Of a stretch of DNA of 64,000 nucleotides, positions 1 through 7,632 are shown one piece after another. Location: contig NZ_JADOTY010000001.1 in the NCBI RefSeq assembly GCF_015751785.1, positions 5,022,001 to 5,086,000 on the forward strand, in the 5' to 3' direction. The DNA is from Micromonospora vinacea. GTDB taxonomy: Bacteria; Actinomycetota; Actinomycetes; Mycobacteriales; Micromonosporaceae. Position 1 is the first letter of the stretch, and each line of letters opens with the position of its first letter. The position numbers and the translations under genes were made by a program. Under the pieces are notes generated by a model, which had not been told where the DNA came from, made no database searches, and saw only the letters and a list, made by a program, of their open reading frames with translations.

Positions 1-612
1 TGTAGTCCAGGTAGAAGTCGAGCAGCGTCTGATCACCGAGCACCCCGCACATCGGCAACGCGCCGTCGTAGAAGCCGGGATACTGCTCCAGCGAACGACC
101 GATGACGTACCCACCCATCGACACCCCGGCGACGTAGGTGCGCTGCGGTCGACGGACCGTCCGCCCGAAGTGGTCGGCGAGATCCTTCGTGCCCAGCACA
201 CCGGAGCGGATGTCGAAGCCGTTCCGGTCGTACGAGGACGACGCCCAGGCGTACCCCTGCTCCAGGAGGCGCTGGCGCAGCCCGAAGGCCGGCGGTTCCG
301 GCGAGAGCACAGTGCCCTGACCGCGGTAGCCGTGCGCCCACAACACCAGGTCACCGTTCCACCGGGCCGGGACCTCGATGATGTACCCGGCGTGCCGGTG
401 CACGCCCTGGCGTACCGTCGTCGGTTTGCCGCCCACGACCAGTGGGGCCAACGGCGGATTCTCGATGGTGTAGCCGGGCAGCGGCTCGCCGCCCCTCGCG
501 TCGCGACCGGTGGCGCTGGCCGGCGCGGCACCAGCCAGCCCGACGGCGAGGGTCAGCGTCGCGGCGGCGGCGAGCAGCCGGCGGAGGGTACGAACGGGTG
601 TGGACAGCATCG
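1..612 (-). CDS. Secreted alpha/beta hydrolase (3' end outside the window)
   Basis: Only the first 204 codons are present; the frame runs off the left edge without a stop. Residues 1-33 form a signal peptide (basic TLRR, long Ala/Leu core, ASA cleavage site). The mature part reads like an extracellular lipase/esterase or tannase-like alpha/beta hydrolase: an oxyanion-region HGY near residue 93 and a nucleophile elbow G-V-S-M-G-G at 162-167 with Ser164 as expected catalytic serine. The catalytic Asp and His would lie outside the window. The ATG has GGGGAG about six bases upstream. A perfect palindrome lies about 50 bp upstream of the start. Exact substrate cannot be told. Confidence 0.85.
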
Positions 613-951
613 ATGCTCCCCATCGGACGGATGTCGCCCGGGGGCGACCAGCGGGACGGTTGCCTACCGGCCGGTAGCGTCCTGAACCTAGAACCGCCGT
701 CGACCAGTGTCAATGGGTACGCTGAGCAGCCGGTCAAGCACGACTGTCCAGCCGGTCAGTCCGCCGAGACGCCTCCCGGACGGAGGCCGCCGTCACTCGA
801 CCCGGTGCCCGCCGGAGGCCGTGGCTCCCGTCTCGTCGGTCGTCCCGGCCGTTGTCCTGGCTGTCGATCTGTCCGTCGGTGGCTCACCGCTTCGTGGTCG
901 TGCCGTACCCGGGCGTTCGGGCCGGTGGGCCGATCGGGTTGACTGGTCGCC
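613..951. other. Divergent intergenic region
   Basis: This 339-bp gap separates the divergent secreted hydrolase and MazG-like gene. Apart from the palindrome at 664-677 I see no gene-like frame, RNA gene or terminator in it. Confidence 0.6.
664..677. promoter_or_regulatory. Perfect palindrome, possible operator
   Basis: CTACCGGCCGGTAG is a perfect 14-bp palindrome located about 50 bp upstream of the secreted hydrolase start, where a TetR-type repressor operator would sit. No regulator gene is adjacent in the window, so the operator role is inference from position and symmetry. Confidence 0.4.
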
Positions 952-1275
952 GTGGACGAGTCGATCTGGGAGGCGGCCCGTGCGTCGCGCAGCTGGCTGG
1001 ACGCGGCGAACGGCACCGGGCAGACGGAGCTGACCTGCCGCATCCTCAAGCTGACCGAGGAGGCGGGGGAGGCGTCGGCCGCCTGGATCGGTCTTCTCGG
1101 GCAGAATCCGCGCAAGAGTGTCACCCACACCCGCGAGGACGTCGCGGCGGAGTTGGCCGACGTGGCCTTCACCGCGTTGGTGGCCATCGAAAGCCTGGGG
1201 CTGGACGCGCGAACGAGCATGGACGCCTGCGCCGCAAAGGTCCGCTCCCGCCTGGGAAACCAAGCACGTCCCTAG
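952..1275 (+). CDS. MazG-like nucleotide pyrophosphohydrolase family protein
   Basis: The 107-residue all-helical protein carries the MazG-type metal-binding pattern: E-E-A-G-E at residues 36-40 and E-L-A-D at 67-70, spaced as in the EExxE...ExxD core of the family. Such proteins hydrolyse (d)NTPs to monophosphates and pyrophosphate and act as house-cleaning enzymes in the cytosol. The GTG start is chosen because the family fold begins directly (MDESIWEAARASRSW); there is no good Shine-Dalgarno. It appears to be a single-gene unit. Whether it is a true dNTPase or a degenerate relative cannot be decided here. Confidence 0.8.
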   Translation: MDESIWEAARASRSWLDAANGTGQTELTCRILKLTEEAGEASAAWIGLLGQNPRKSVTHTREDVAAELADVAFTALVAIESLGLDARTSMDACAAKVRSRLGNQARP

Positions 1276-1426
1276 CGCCCAGTCATGCCCGGTCCGCGCT
1301 TATCGCCAGCCGCCATCCGATTGCTCAGCCCGGCACGCAGCAGCCACTTGCTGCGCGGGGGATGGCCCATGCGATATGTGAACCCTGCCCGCACTTGGGT
1401 TGCGCCGCCCCCCGTCGATGCATTCG

Positions 1427-1503
1427 TGATCGACTCGGGTTCCTTGATAACGCGGTGACCCACCGTCCCGGATGCCCCGACTTCCGTAAACCCGAGTGGA
1501 TCA
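1427..1503. repeat. 77-bp imperfect palindrome, copy 1
   Basis: The element starts TGATCGACTCGGGTTCC and ends AACCCGAGTGGATCA, the arms being inverted copies. The same 77-bp structure recurs at 42754-42830 and 43768-43844, always between genes. It codes for nothing and resembles a REP/MITE-like repeat family. Confidence 0.85.
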
Positions 1504-1922
1504 CGCGGGTGTGGGGTGCTTGGACGCGCTAGGTCCGACGATGGCTGGGCGGTTTGTGCCACGCTGGGCAGTTCTGGGTTGTGACCGGGTGCACCGGTGG
1601 GCTGGAATCGTGGGCGGGCGGGGGTCGTTACATACCCTGACGATCGCAGCACCACCCGGCCCGCCGCCCCGCCCCACGGGGCTGGTGGCGCAGGTTGGAA
1701 TGCCGGCCTCCGCCCGGTCGTTGCAGTCCCCACGAACGACCGCAGGCATCGCCTTGTTGAGGGTGCCGATGGATGGGCCACCCCGGAATGACCCCGGCCC
1801 GCCGGTCGTTACACATGGACCCGGCGCCACGAGCCCCGCTCGCAGGCCGCCGACCCGAGGCCCGACAGGGCGTCACCCCCAAACTTTTCCCCCTTGTACG
1901 TGCAGCGCCGGACGAGGTGCTC

Positions 1923-1959
1923 ACACCCCGCCACCTTCCCCCTTTGGTGGTGCGGGTGT
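1923..1959 (+). promoter_or_regulatory. Leader hairpin before the ribosome binding site
   Basis: ACACCCCGCCACC pairs with GGTGGTGCGGGTGT (one bulged C, one G-U pair) around a pyrimidine loop TTCCCCCTTT. The hairpin ends 12 bases before the AAGGAG of the downstream secreted protein, so it could control mRNA stability or translation. It does not match any riboswitch class I know. Confidence 0.45.
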
Positions 1960-1984
1960 TCCTACCCCCGAAGGAGCTACCCCC

Positions 1985-2569
1985 ATGAACACGATCTTCC
2001 GTAAGAGCATGCTGTCTGTTGCTGGTCTCGCGTTCGCCGGCGGTGTTTTCGCCGGCCCGGTCGCCCACATGTCCAACTCGGTCGACGCCAAGCCCGTGGC
2101 AGTCGCGGTGCAGGCTGACAAGCCCGACATCAGCAAGCTGATCCCGCACGGCACCCAGGGCGACCAGTCCCGGATCACCCTGAACGATGAGCAGACCGCC
2201 AACGTCAAGGCGATCATCGCCGCCACGAAGAAGGCCGGTCTGCCGGAGCGGGCCGCGGTGATCTCGATCGCGACGAGCCTGCAGGAGTCGAAGCTGGAGA
2301 ACCTCGGCCACCTCGGCGATATGAATGACCACGACTCGCTGGGCCTGTTCCAGCAGCGCCCGAGCTCGGGTTGGGGCACCCCGGAGCAGATCACCGACCC
2401 CGAGTACTCGACCACCGCGTTCCTCAAGGGCCTCAAGCAGGTCGACGGGTGGCAGGACATGCCCCTGACCGACGCCGCGCAGACCGTCCAGGTCTCGGCG
2501 TACCCGGACGCCTACGCCCCGTGGGAGCAGCAGGCCGCTGACCTGGTCGGCCAGTACTGGAACAGCTGA
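1985..2569 (+). CDS. Secreted LFQQRPSSGWGT-type protein, lysozyme-like fold possible
   Basis: A 194-residue exported protein. The ATG is preceded by AAGGAG eight bases upstream; the open frame continues upstream but without a usable start. Residues 1 to about 36 form a signal peptide. The globular part has a helical segment with I-A-T-S-L-Q-E-S (Glu101), then H-D-S-L-G-L-F-Q-Q-R-P-S-S-G-W-G (116-131) and a W-Q-D-M / A-Y-P-D-A-Y tail. The Glu followed by a Ser/Gly-Leu-Phe-Gln-Q segment recalls transglycosylase/goose-lysozyme-like folds (inference). A paralogue at 27512-28360 shares the whole core but is membrane-anchored. A strong terminator follows, so it is monocistronic. Confidence 0.88.
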   Translation: MNTIFRKSMLSVAGLAFAGGVFAGPVAHMSNSVDAKPVAVAVQADKPDISKLIPHGTQGDQSRITLNDEQTANVKAIIAATKKAGLPERAAVISIATSLQESKLENLGHLGDMNDHDSLGLFQQRPSSGWGTPEQITDPEYSTTAFLKGLKQVDGWQDMPLTDAAQTVQVSAYPDAYAPWEQQAADLVGQYWNS

Positions 2570-2627
2570 CCTGCAACAGAGCTGAGCCACCCGCACGCAC
2601 CACCGCACTACCCGGCACGACCACCGA

Positions 2628-2667
2628 CCGCTGGCCGGCACCCGATATTCGGGGTGCCGGCCAGCGG
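2628..2667 (+). terminator. Rho-independent-type terminator
   Basis: A perfect 16-bp stem, CCGCTGGCCGGCACCC against its complement, with an 8-base loop, followed by TCTTT. It ends the secreted-protein transcript. Confidence 0.88.
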
Positions 2668-2803
2668 TCTTTCCGCTGCATCCGAACGGAAACTGTCCAA
2701 GATCTACGTCGGCGACGCAGCGGAGCGACGCGATCGGCGCCGAGTGATCCGATCGGCTGGCGGGTACGTACCCCTGACCGGGGACCGGCGGAGGGATAGA
2801 GGC

Positions 2804-3805
2804 ATGGCCGCAGTGGGGTACGGCGCGGATCGCGAACCGGAGTCAGAGCCGGAACCCCCCGGTGGGGCCGCACCACGGCGGTGGTCCACCGGTGCTCGCC
2901 TGTTGGTGGCTGCCGCTGCCGTCGTGTTGCTCCTGGGTGCGGCGGCGGTGGCCGTGATCGTTGCGGACCCCGACCGCCTCGGCATGACCTACTCCGGCCA
3001 AGCCGACGGCACCCGTCCCGACGGCACCCGTCCCGACGGCACCCGTCCCGACGGCGCCCGGCAGGGTGGTGACGGCCGTCCAGGGGGCGTCGCCGATCCG
3101 GACGGGGCTGGGGGTCGCCGCGGTGGTGCGGGTGCTGCTGCCGAGCAACTGTCGACAGCGCCGCTGGCAGGGCGGCAGAAGGGCACCTTCGTGCTCGCGG
3201 ACGGGCTGTCAGCGTTCGAGTTGCGGGTGGCCGAGTTGGGCGATGACCTGTACCGGATCAGTACCCCGGCCGGCTCGAGTGTGGCGGCCCGACCGGCGGT
3301 GCAGGGGGAGACCGTGCGGCTCGACCTTGTGGAGTCCGGTGCGCGCGGACCGCGGACCGCGCGGGTGTTGCTCAACGAGCGGGTCGCCTGGCGTCTCCAC
3401 CTCGTTGGCGGGGTGAGTAGTCAGGTGTTGGACCTGACCCGGGCCCGGCTGCTGGGCGTGGAACTCGCTGGCGGCTCCAGCCGCACCGAGATTCTCCTGC
3501 CACCGATCACCGCCGCTGGCTCTGGCAACCCCACCGGCCCGCGCTCAGACAACCCCGCCAGCATCCTGACCGTACGACTCACCGGCGGGACCAGCCAGCT
3601 CGACGTCCGGGTTCCGGGGGAGACCCCGGTTCGGGTTCGGGCGGGGGTCGGTGCCGGCTCGGTGGTGGTACGTGACGACCGCTGGGATGGGGTGGCCGCG
3701 GGTTCGGTGCTGGGTACACCGGGTTGGGACCGGTCGGCGGAGCGCCTGTACCTGGACCTGGTTGCCGGCGCCAACAGCGTGCTGGTGTCTTCCAGCAACC
3801 GGTGA
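2804..3805 (+). CDS. Membrane-anchored protein with TRPDG repeats, unknown function
   Basis: A 333-residue protein. A short acidic N-terminus (E/P-rich) is followed by one membrane helix at about residues 32-54, then a linker with three DGTRP repeats (about 68-85), a Gly-rich stretch, and an extracytoplasmic beta-rich domain of about 200 residues. The C-terminal part repeats V-R-L-T-G-G-T-S-Q-L-D-V and V-E-L-A-G-G-S-S strands, suggesting a beta-helix or DUF4097-like adhesin fold (inference). The ATG is supported by GGAGG ten bases upstream; earlier in-frame starts would overlap the terminator. No enzyme motif is visible. Confidence 0.78.
   Translation: MAAVGYGADREPESEPEPPGGAAPRRWSTGARLLVAAAAVVLLLGAAAVAVIVADPDRLGMTYSGQADGTRPDGTRPDGTRPDGARQGGDGRPGGVADPDGAGGRRGGAGAAAEQLSTAPLAGRQKGTFVLADGLSAFELRVAELGDDLYRISTPAGSSVAARPAVQGETVRLDLVESGARGPRTARVLLNERVAWRLHLVGGVSSQVLDLTRARLLGVELAGGSSRTEILLPPITAAGSGNPTGPRSDNPASILTVRLTGGTSQLDVRVPGETPVRVRAGVGAGSVVVRDDRWDGVAAGSVLGTPGWDRSAERLYLDLVAGANSVLVSSSNR
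3005..3060 (+). repeat. 15-bp in-frame tandem repeat
   Basis: Three exact copies of GACGGCACCCGTCCC and a partial fourth encode the DGTRP linker of the surrounding gene. Copy-number changes would keep the frame. Confidence 0.9.
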
Positions 3806-3905
3806 ACCACGCCGGCCAGCCCGCCCTGATCACCACGAGCTGGTGAACCGCCTGGCTGGCTGGAAGCGACGCGGTCGCGGGTCGGTGGGCGCGTACAGTC
3901 GGGCG

Positions 3906-4880
3906 GTGGAGCGTACTGAATCAATGCTGGCGCAGACCCGACCGCCTGGCGTGGCCGACGTCGATCCCGGCAGCGTGTTGTTGCCCGGCCACGACGTGCC
4001 GTTGGGTAGGTACACCACGGTGCGGCGGCTGCTTCCGCAGCGCGCCAGGCGGATGGTTGGCGCGTGGTGTTTCGTGGATCATTTCGGCCCGGACGATGTG
4101 GCGCAGCGGCCCGGGATGGAGGTACCGCCGCACCCGCACACCGGGCTGCAGACGGTGACCTGGCTGCTCGACGGGGAGATCCTGCACCGGGACAGCCTCG
4201 GCAACGTGCAGCCGATCGTGCCCGGCCAGCTGAACGTGATGACCTCCGGTAAGGGCATCGCCCACTCGGAGCGGTCGCCGGCCACCCACCCGCCGGTGAT
4301 GCACGGCGTGCAGCTCTGGGTGGCGCTGCCGGACCCGGCGCGGGCCGGAGCGGCCGATTTCGCGCACCACGCCGACCTGCCGCGCTGGCGGGACGGCGAT
4401 CTGGATTTCACAGTGCTGGTCGGCGAGTTCGCCGGGGAGCGGTCGCCGGCGGTGGTGCACACCCCGCTGGTGGGGGTGCAGCTGGAGCTGCGCGGTGAGG
4501 CGCCGGCGACGATGTCGTTGCGGCCCGATTTCGAGTACGCCGTGCTGGCGATGTCCGGGTCGGCGGAGGCGGCCGGGGTGGGGTTCGAGCCGGGGGCGCT
4601 GCTGTATCTGGGCTCGGGCCGCCGGGAGTTGACAGTGCGTGGCGGGGCCGGAGCCCGGTTGCTGCTGCTGGGCGGTACGCCGTTCGAGGAGCCGTTGGTG
4701 ATGTGGTGGAACTTCGTGGGCCGGTCACATGAGGAGATCGCCGCGGCCCGGGAGGACTGGATGGCCGGCGACGGACGCTTCGGTGTGGTCGCCGACGATC
4801 CGGCGCCGCCGCTGCCAGCCCCCGCCCTGCCGACGACCCGCCTCAAGGCCCGCGACCGCACCGGCGGCCTGCACGGGTGA
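3906..4880 (+). CDS. Pirin family protein (bicupin)
   Basis: A 324-residue cytosolic bicupin of the pirin family. The N-terminal cupin holds the metal ligands: P-H-P-H-T-G (His76, His78) and I-A-H-S-E-R (His120, Glu122). Pirins are Fe(II)-binding proteins with quercetinase-like or redox-sensor roles. The GTG start is favoured because TACAGT ends seven bases before it, a typical -10 for a leaderless actinobacterial mRNA; the alternative ATG is six codons downstream. It stands alone, followed after 52 bp by an HhH-type gene. Which activity it has is open. Confidence 0.92.
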   Translation: MERTESMLAQTRPPGVADVDPGSVLLPGHDVPLGRYTTVRRLLPQRARRMVGAWCFVDHFGPDDVAQRPGMEVPPHPHTGLQTVTWLLDGEILHRDSLGNVQPIVPGQLNVMTSGKGIAHSERSPATHPPVMHGVQLWVALPDPARAGAADFAHHADLPRWRDGDLDFTVLVGEFAGERSPAVVHTPLVGVQLELRGEAPATMSLRPDFEYAVLAMSGSAEAAGVGFEPGALLYLGSGRRELTVRGGAGARLLLLGGTPFEEPLVMWWNFVGRSHEEIAAAREDWMAGDGRFGVVADDPAPPLPAPALPTTRLKARDRTGGLHG

Positions 4881-4932
4881 CGGGCACGCGTGGCCGGCGT
4901 GTGACCCCCTGGCGGCGCGGGTAGTCGCCGGC

Positions 4933-5601
4933 ATGACGACCAGTTTGATCACTTCGGTGGAGGACCGTAAACGCCTGGCGCGCCGGCTGGCCGGCACCGG
5001 GCGGGGCTTCGCCGAGCAGTACGGGTTCCGGGTGACCAACAACCCGGCGAGCCTGTTCCAGGTGCTCTACCTGTCGGTGCTGTTGGCCCGTCGTGGTGAC
5101 TTCCGACGGGCGTTGGACGGTGCGCGGGCGTTGCGCGACGAGGGGTGGGACAGCGCGGCCCGGCTGGCCCGTTCGCTGCACGAGGACCGGGTACGGGTGC
5201 TGCGCGCCAGCGGTCAGCGTGGTGACGTGGCCGCGGTAGCCGATGTGCTGGGTGATCTGGCCCGGACGGTGGTCGAGCGGTACCGGGGTGATCTGCGCCG
5301 GTTGCGGGCGGTGGCGCACCACGACCCGGTCCGGGAGCGGGCCCTGCTGACCGAGCTTCCGGGCGTGGACGAACAGGTCGTCGAGCTGTTTCTCCGGGAG
5401 GCGCAGGCGTTGTGGCGGGAGGTGGCCCCGGTCGCCGACCGGCGGGCGTTGGCTGCGGCGCGTCGGCTCGGGCTGGGTAGGTCGGCGGACGACCTGGCCG
5501 GCCTGGCCAGTGGCGAGTCGGAGCAGTTGGCCTGGCTGGTGGGGGCGTTGGCCCGGGTTGACCTGGAGCATCGGTACGCGGAGGTGACCCGTCGGCCGTG
5601 A
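4933..5601 (+). CDS. HhH-GPD-like DNA repair superfamily protein, atypical
   Basis: A 222-residue protein. Residues 138-182 follow the endonuclease III pattern: a helix-hairpin-helix-like L-P-G-V-D-E-Q-V-V (142-150), the strand containing the catalytic-type Asp (P-V-A-D, Asp169), then R-R-L-G-L-G. The catalytic Lys of bifunctional Nth enzymes is not at the hairpin and the protein has no cysteine, so no [4Fe-4S] cluster. It may be a monofunctional glycosylase relative or a non-enzymatic member. The ATG is the first start after the pirin stop that leaves the conserved N-terminus whole. Confidence 0.65.
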   Translation: MTTSLITSVEDRKRLARRLAGTGRGFAEQYGFRVTNNPASLFQVLYLSVLLARRGDFRRALDGARALRDEGWDSAARLARSLHEDRVRVLRASGQRGDVAAVADVLGDLARTVVERYRGDLRRLRAVAHHDPVRERALLTELPGVDEQVVELFLREAQALWREVAPVADRRALAAARRLGLGRSADDLAGLASGESEQLAWLVGALARVDLEHRYAEVTRRP

Positions 5602-5759
5602 CGTGCCCTGGCCCACACTTCCCCAAATTCTGACCAAACGGAGGATGTTCTGCCGTATGGTTGGACCCGGCAGTGCTGGCCGCTCGGTTCGGGCGGACCT
5701 CCACCGCCTGGTGACCGCGACCGGTTCGGATGCGGTTCACCGCCTGGGCAGGCTTGCGT

Positions 5760-5795
5760 GGCGCCCTGGGTCGCGGTTCGTGACCAGGGGCGCCC
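5760..5795. terminator. Bidirectional terminator between convergent genes
   Basis: GGCGCCCTGGGTC and GACCAGGGGCGCC form a near-perfect stem with an eight- to ten-base loop, between the ends of the convergent HhH-like and DUF1345 genes. There is no U-tract. Confidence 0.6.
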
Positions 5796-5868
5796 GCCTG
5801 TCCCGGCCCTTCGATCGGCCCCGCCCCCGTGTCGCACTCCGGGGGACAGCGCGGCCGGGAAAACCCGC

Positions 5869-6534
5869 TTACCGAGCCAGACCGGCCAGCAGGTTCACTG
5901 TCACGGCGATGATGAACGCGCCGAACAGGTACGACACCATCGAGTGCCGCAGCACCGTACGACGCATCTCGTTGCTGGTCAGGTTGGTGTCGGAGATCTG
6001 GAACGTCGTCCCGATGGTGAACGCGACGTACGCGAAGTCGGAGTACCGCGGCGGTTCGGGTTGGTTGAAGTTCACCCCGCCGTCCGGGCCGGTGTAGTAG
6101 ATCCGGGCGTACCGGGCGGCGAACACGGTGTGCACCACGAACCAGGAGAGCACCACGCTGAGCACCCCCAGGCTGCTGTGCAGCTCCCGGGCCGTTCCGG
6201 GGGGCGCGCTCTGCGCACTGGCCACCACCAGTCCCACGGCCAGCAGGCTGGCCAGGCAGGCGACGAGCAGCAGGGCGTCCCGGATCGCCCGGTTCGGGTC
6301 CTCGTGGACGGCCAGGTGGGCGGTCCGCTCGGCGTCCATCGGCCAGATCTTGTGCCAGACCAGCACGAGCCAGCTCAGCGCGCCCACGTCCCAGCCGGCC
6401 AGCGCGGCGAGCGGCAGGGGCAGCAGCAGCGTGAAGGCGAAGCCCGCGACGACGCCGACCACCGCCACGACGGCGAGCTGCTTCGCCGCCGGGAAACGCA
6501 CGTCCGCTGGCCGGTCGGGGCCGGTCTGGGTCAT
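5869..6534 (-). CDS. DUF1345 family membrane protein
   Basis: A 221-residue inner-membrane protein with about five hydrophobic segments (roughly 19-38, 42-62, 85-106, 124-142, 198-220). The stretch Y-S-D-F-A-Y-V-A-F-T-I-G-T-T-F-Q-I-S-D-T is the hallmark of DUF1345 and resembles a channel-type selectivity loop followed by a last helix. The function is unknown. It lies 42 bp downstream of a DUF2795 gene on the same strand and may share its mRNA. Confidence 0.88.
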   Translation of the reverse strand: MTQTGPDRPADVRFPAAKQLAVVAVVGVVAGFAFTLLLPLPLAALAGWDVGALSWLVLVWHKIWPMDAERTAHLAVHEDPNRAIRDALLLVACLASLLAVGLVVASAQSAPPGTARELHSSLGVLSVVLSWFVVHTVFAARYARIYYTGPDGGVNFNQPEPPRYSDFAYVAFTIGTTFQISDTNLTSNEMRRTVLRHSMVSYLFGAFIIAVTVNLLAGLAR

Positions 6535-6576
6535 TCGGGACGCTCCCGGGTCGGGGTGGTGGGCGTCACCGCCGGG

Positions 6577-6849
6577 TCAGATGCCGCGCAGGTGCTGCGA
6601 GACCCTGTTGTGCTTCTTGTCCCGGGCCTGCTCGGCCCGCTGGGCGGGGCCGACCTCGGGCGCCGCCTCGATCCCGGCCGACCGGGCCACCTCGGTCCCG
6701 TTGGCGTAGTCGACCGGCGGCAGGGCACGCAGCGCCTTCAGCACGTCCGGCGGGGCACCCTCCCGTTCGGCCTCGCGGACCACGTCGTCCTTCTCGGCCG
6801 GGTAGTCCAGGCTCGACAGGTACTGCAGGACGTCGGCGTAGCTCGCCAT
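6577..6849 (-). CDS. DUF2795 domain protein
   Basis: A 90-residue soluble protein. The first 55 residues (A-D-V-L-Q-Y-L-S-S-L-D-Y-P-A through A-L-P-P-V-D-Y) are the DUF2795 helical domain; the charged tail is variable. The start is fixed by GAGGGAG seven bases upstream; a start seven codons earlier would lie upstream of that ribosome binding site. DUF2795 proteins occur in actinobacteria beside stress genes; molecular role unknown. Confidence 0.85.
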   Translation of the reverse strand: MASYADVLQYLSSLDYPAEKDDVVREAEREGAPPDVLKALRALPPVDYANGTEVARSAGIEAAPEVGPAQRAEQARDKKHNRVSQHLRGI

Positions 6850-7004
6850 GGCGTGGGCTCCCTCGGGCATCGATGTGGTGACGACCGGCGGCGGTTACCC
6901 GCCCGCCGGCCGGTCACGCCCACCCCGCGAAGGATTCCCGGCGCCGTTTCTCCCCGGCCGCCGCGGGTACCCGCAGACGCCGACGCGAGCCAAGGGGGTA
7001 CGCG

Positions 7005-7415
7005 ATGAACTACGACACTTTCATCGACCAGGTTTCCCAGCGCACCGCCACGTCGTCCGAGCAGGCGGTCGAGCTGACCCGGGCGGTGTTGGAGACGTTC
7101 GCCGAGCGGTTGACCGGCGGGGAGGTCCTGGACCTGGCCGCCCAGTTGCCCCAACCGCTGCAACTCGTGCTCAAACCGAGCCCGAGCACCGAGCAGGCGG
7201 ACCGGTTCGGTGCCGCGGAGTTCGTCGCCCGGGTCGCGTTGCGTGCCGGTGTGCGGGAGCGCGCCGCCGAGGACGCCAGCCGGGCGGTCTTCACCACCCT
7301 GCGCGAGGCGATCACCGGTGGTGAGTTCGATGACGTGGCGACTCAACTGCCGCGTGACTATCGGGGCCTGATCGAGCCGGCGATGGCCCCGGGCGCGACG
7401 CTGCGCCGCGGCTGA
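7005..7415 (+). CDS. DUF2267 family protein
   Basis: A 136-residue cytosolic all-alpha protein that matches DUF2267 over its full length: two similar halves, each with F/L-T-G-G-E-(V/F)-x-D-(L/V)-A-x-Q-L-P (about 36-48 and 104-116). The family is common in actinobacteria and has no assigned biochemistry. A GGGGG ribosome binding site precedes the ATG. Another DUF2267-like segment occurs in the protein at 20941-21918. Confidence 0.88.
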   Translation: MNYDTFIDQVSQRTATSSEQAVELTRAVLETFAERLTGGEVLDLAAQLPQPLQLVLKPSPSTEQADRFGAAEFVARVALRAGVRERAAEDASRAVFTTLREAITGGEFDDVATQLPRDYRGLIEPAMAPGATLRRG

Positions 7416-7502
7416 CAGCGCTCGCCCCGGTGATACACAGCGGTTTACCAGGGCAACCATCGATGTCCCGCTTGGCGTGGCGATTCCGCCTGGCCTAACC
7501 TT

Positions 7503-7622
7503 GTCGTGCGAGGGGAGTACTTCCCACGAACCATTCCGGTCAGTACGGCGCGCCCGGCGTGCCTCGGGTGGTTGCCCATCAGGTGATGGGTGAAGGAGAC
7601 CTCGAACATGACGGTGTTCGAG
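7503..7622 (+). promoter_or_regulatory. yybP-ykoY (Mn2+) riboswitch with alternative hairpin
   Basis: The leader has the conserved pieces of the yybP-ykoY class in order: GGGGAGTA (7512-7519), GGTCAGTACGG (about 7538-7548) and GGAGACC (7595-7601), closed by a P1 helix pairing GTCGTGCGAGG (7503-7513) with CCTCG-AA-CATGAC (7600-7612). A competing perfect hairpin, CTCGAACA/TGTTCGAG (7601-7608 with 7615-7622), uses the 3' strand of P1 and covers the first bases of the GAGGAG ribosome binding site (7620-7625). Mn2+ binding would stabilise P1, open that site and switch TerC on. The class is known to sense Mn2+; the switching model is inference. Confidence 0.8.
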
Positions 7623-7632
7623 GAGACCCCAC

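Larger units (their letters stand above)
1276..1984. other. Long intergenic region
   Basis: The 709-bp gap holds one 77-bp palindromic repeat (1427-1503), a spaced direct repeat of GTCGTTACA (near 1626 and 1805) and a hairpin just before the next gene's ribosome binding site. Long open frames across it lack start context and I regard them as chance frames in high-GC DNA. Confidence 0.6.

Noticed and set aside
1276..1984. Possible c-di-AMP (ydaO) riboswitch ahead of the secreted wall protein
   Set aside because: Actinobacterial wall hydrolase genes often have one, but I cannot find its conserved blocks; only a simple hairpin is visible.
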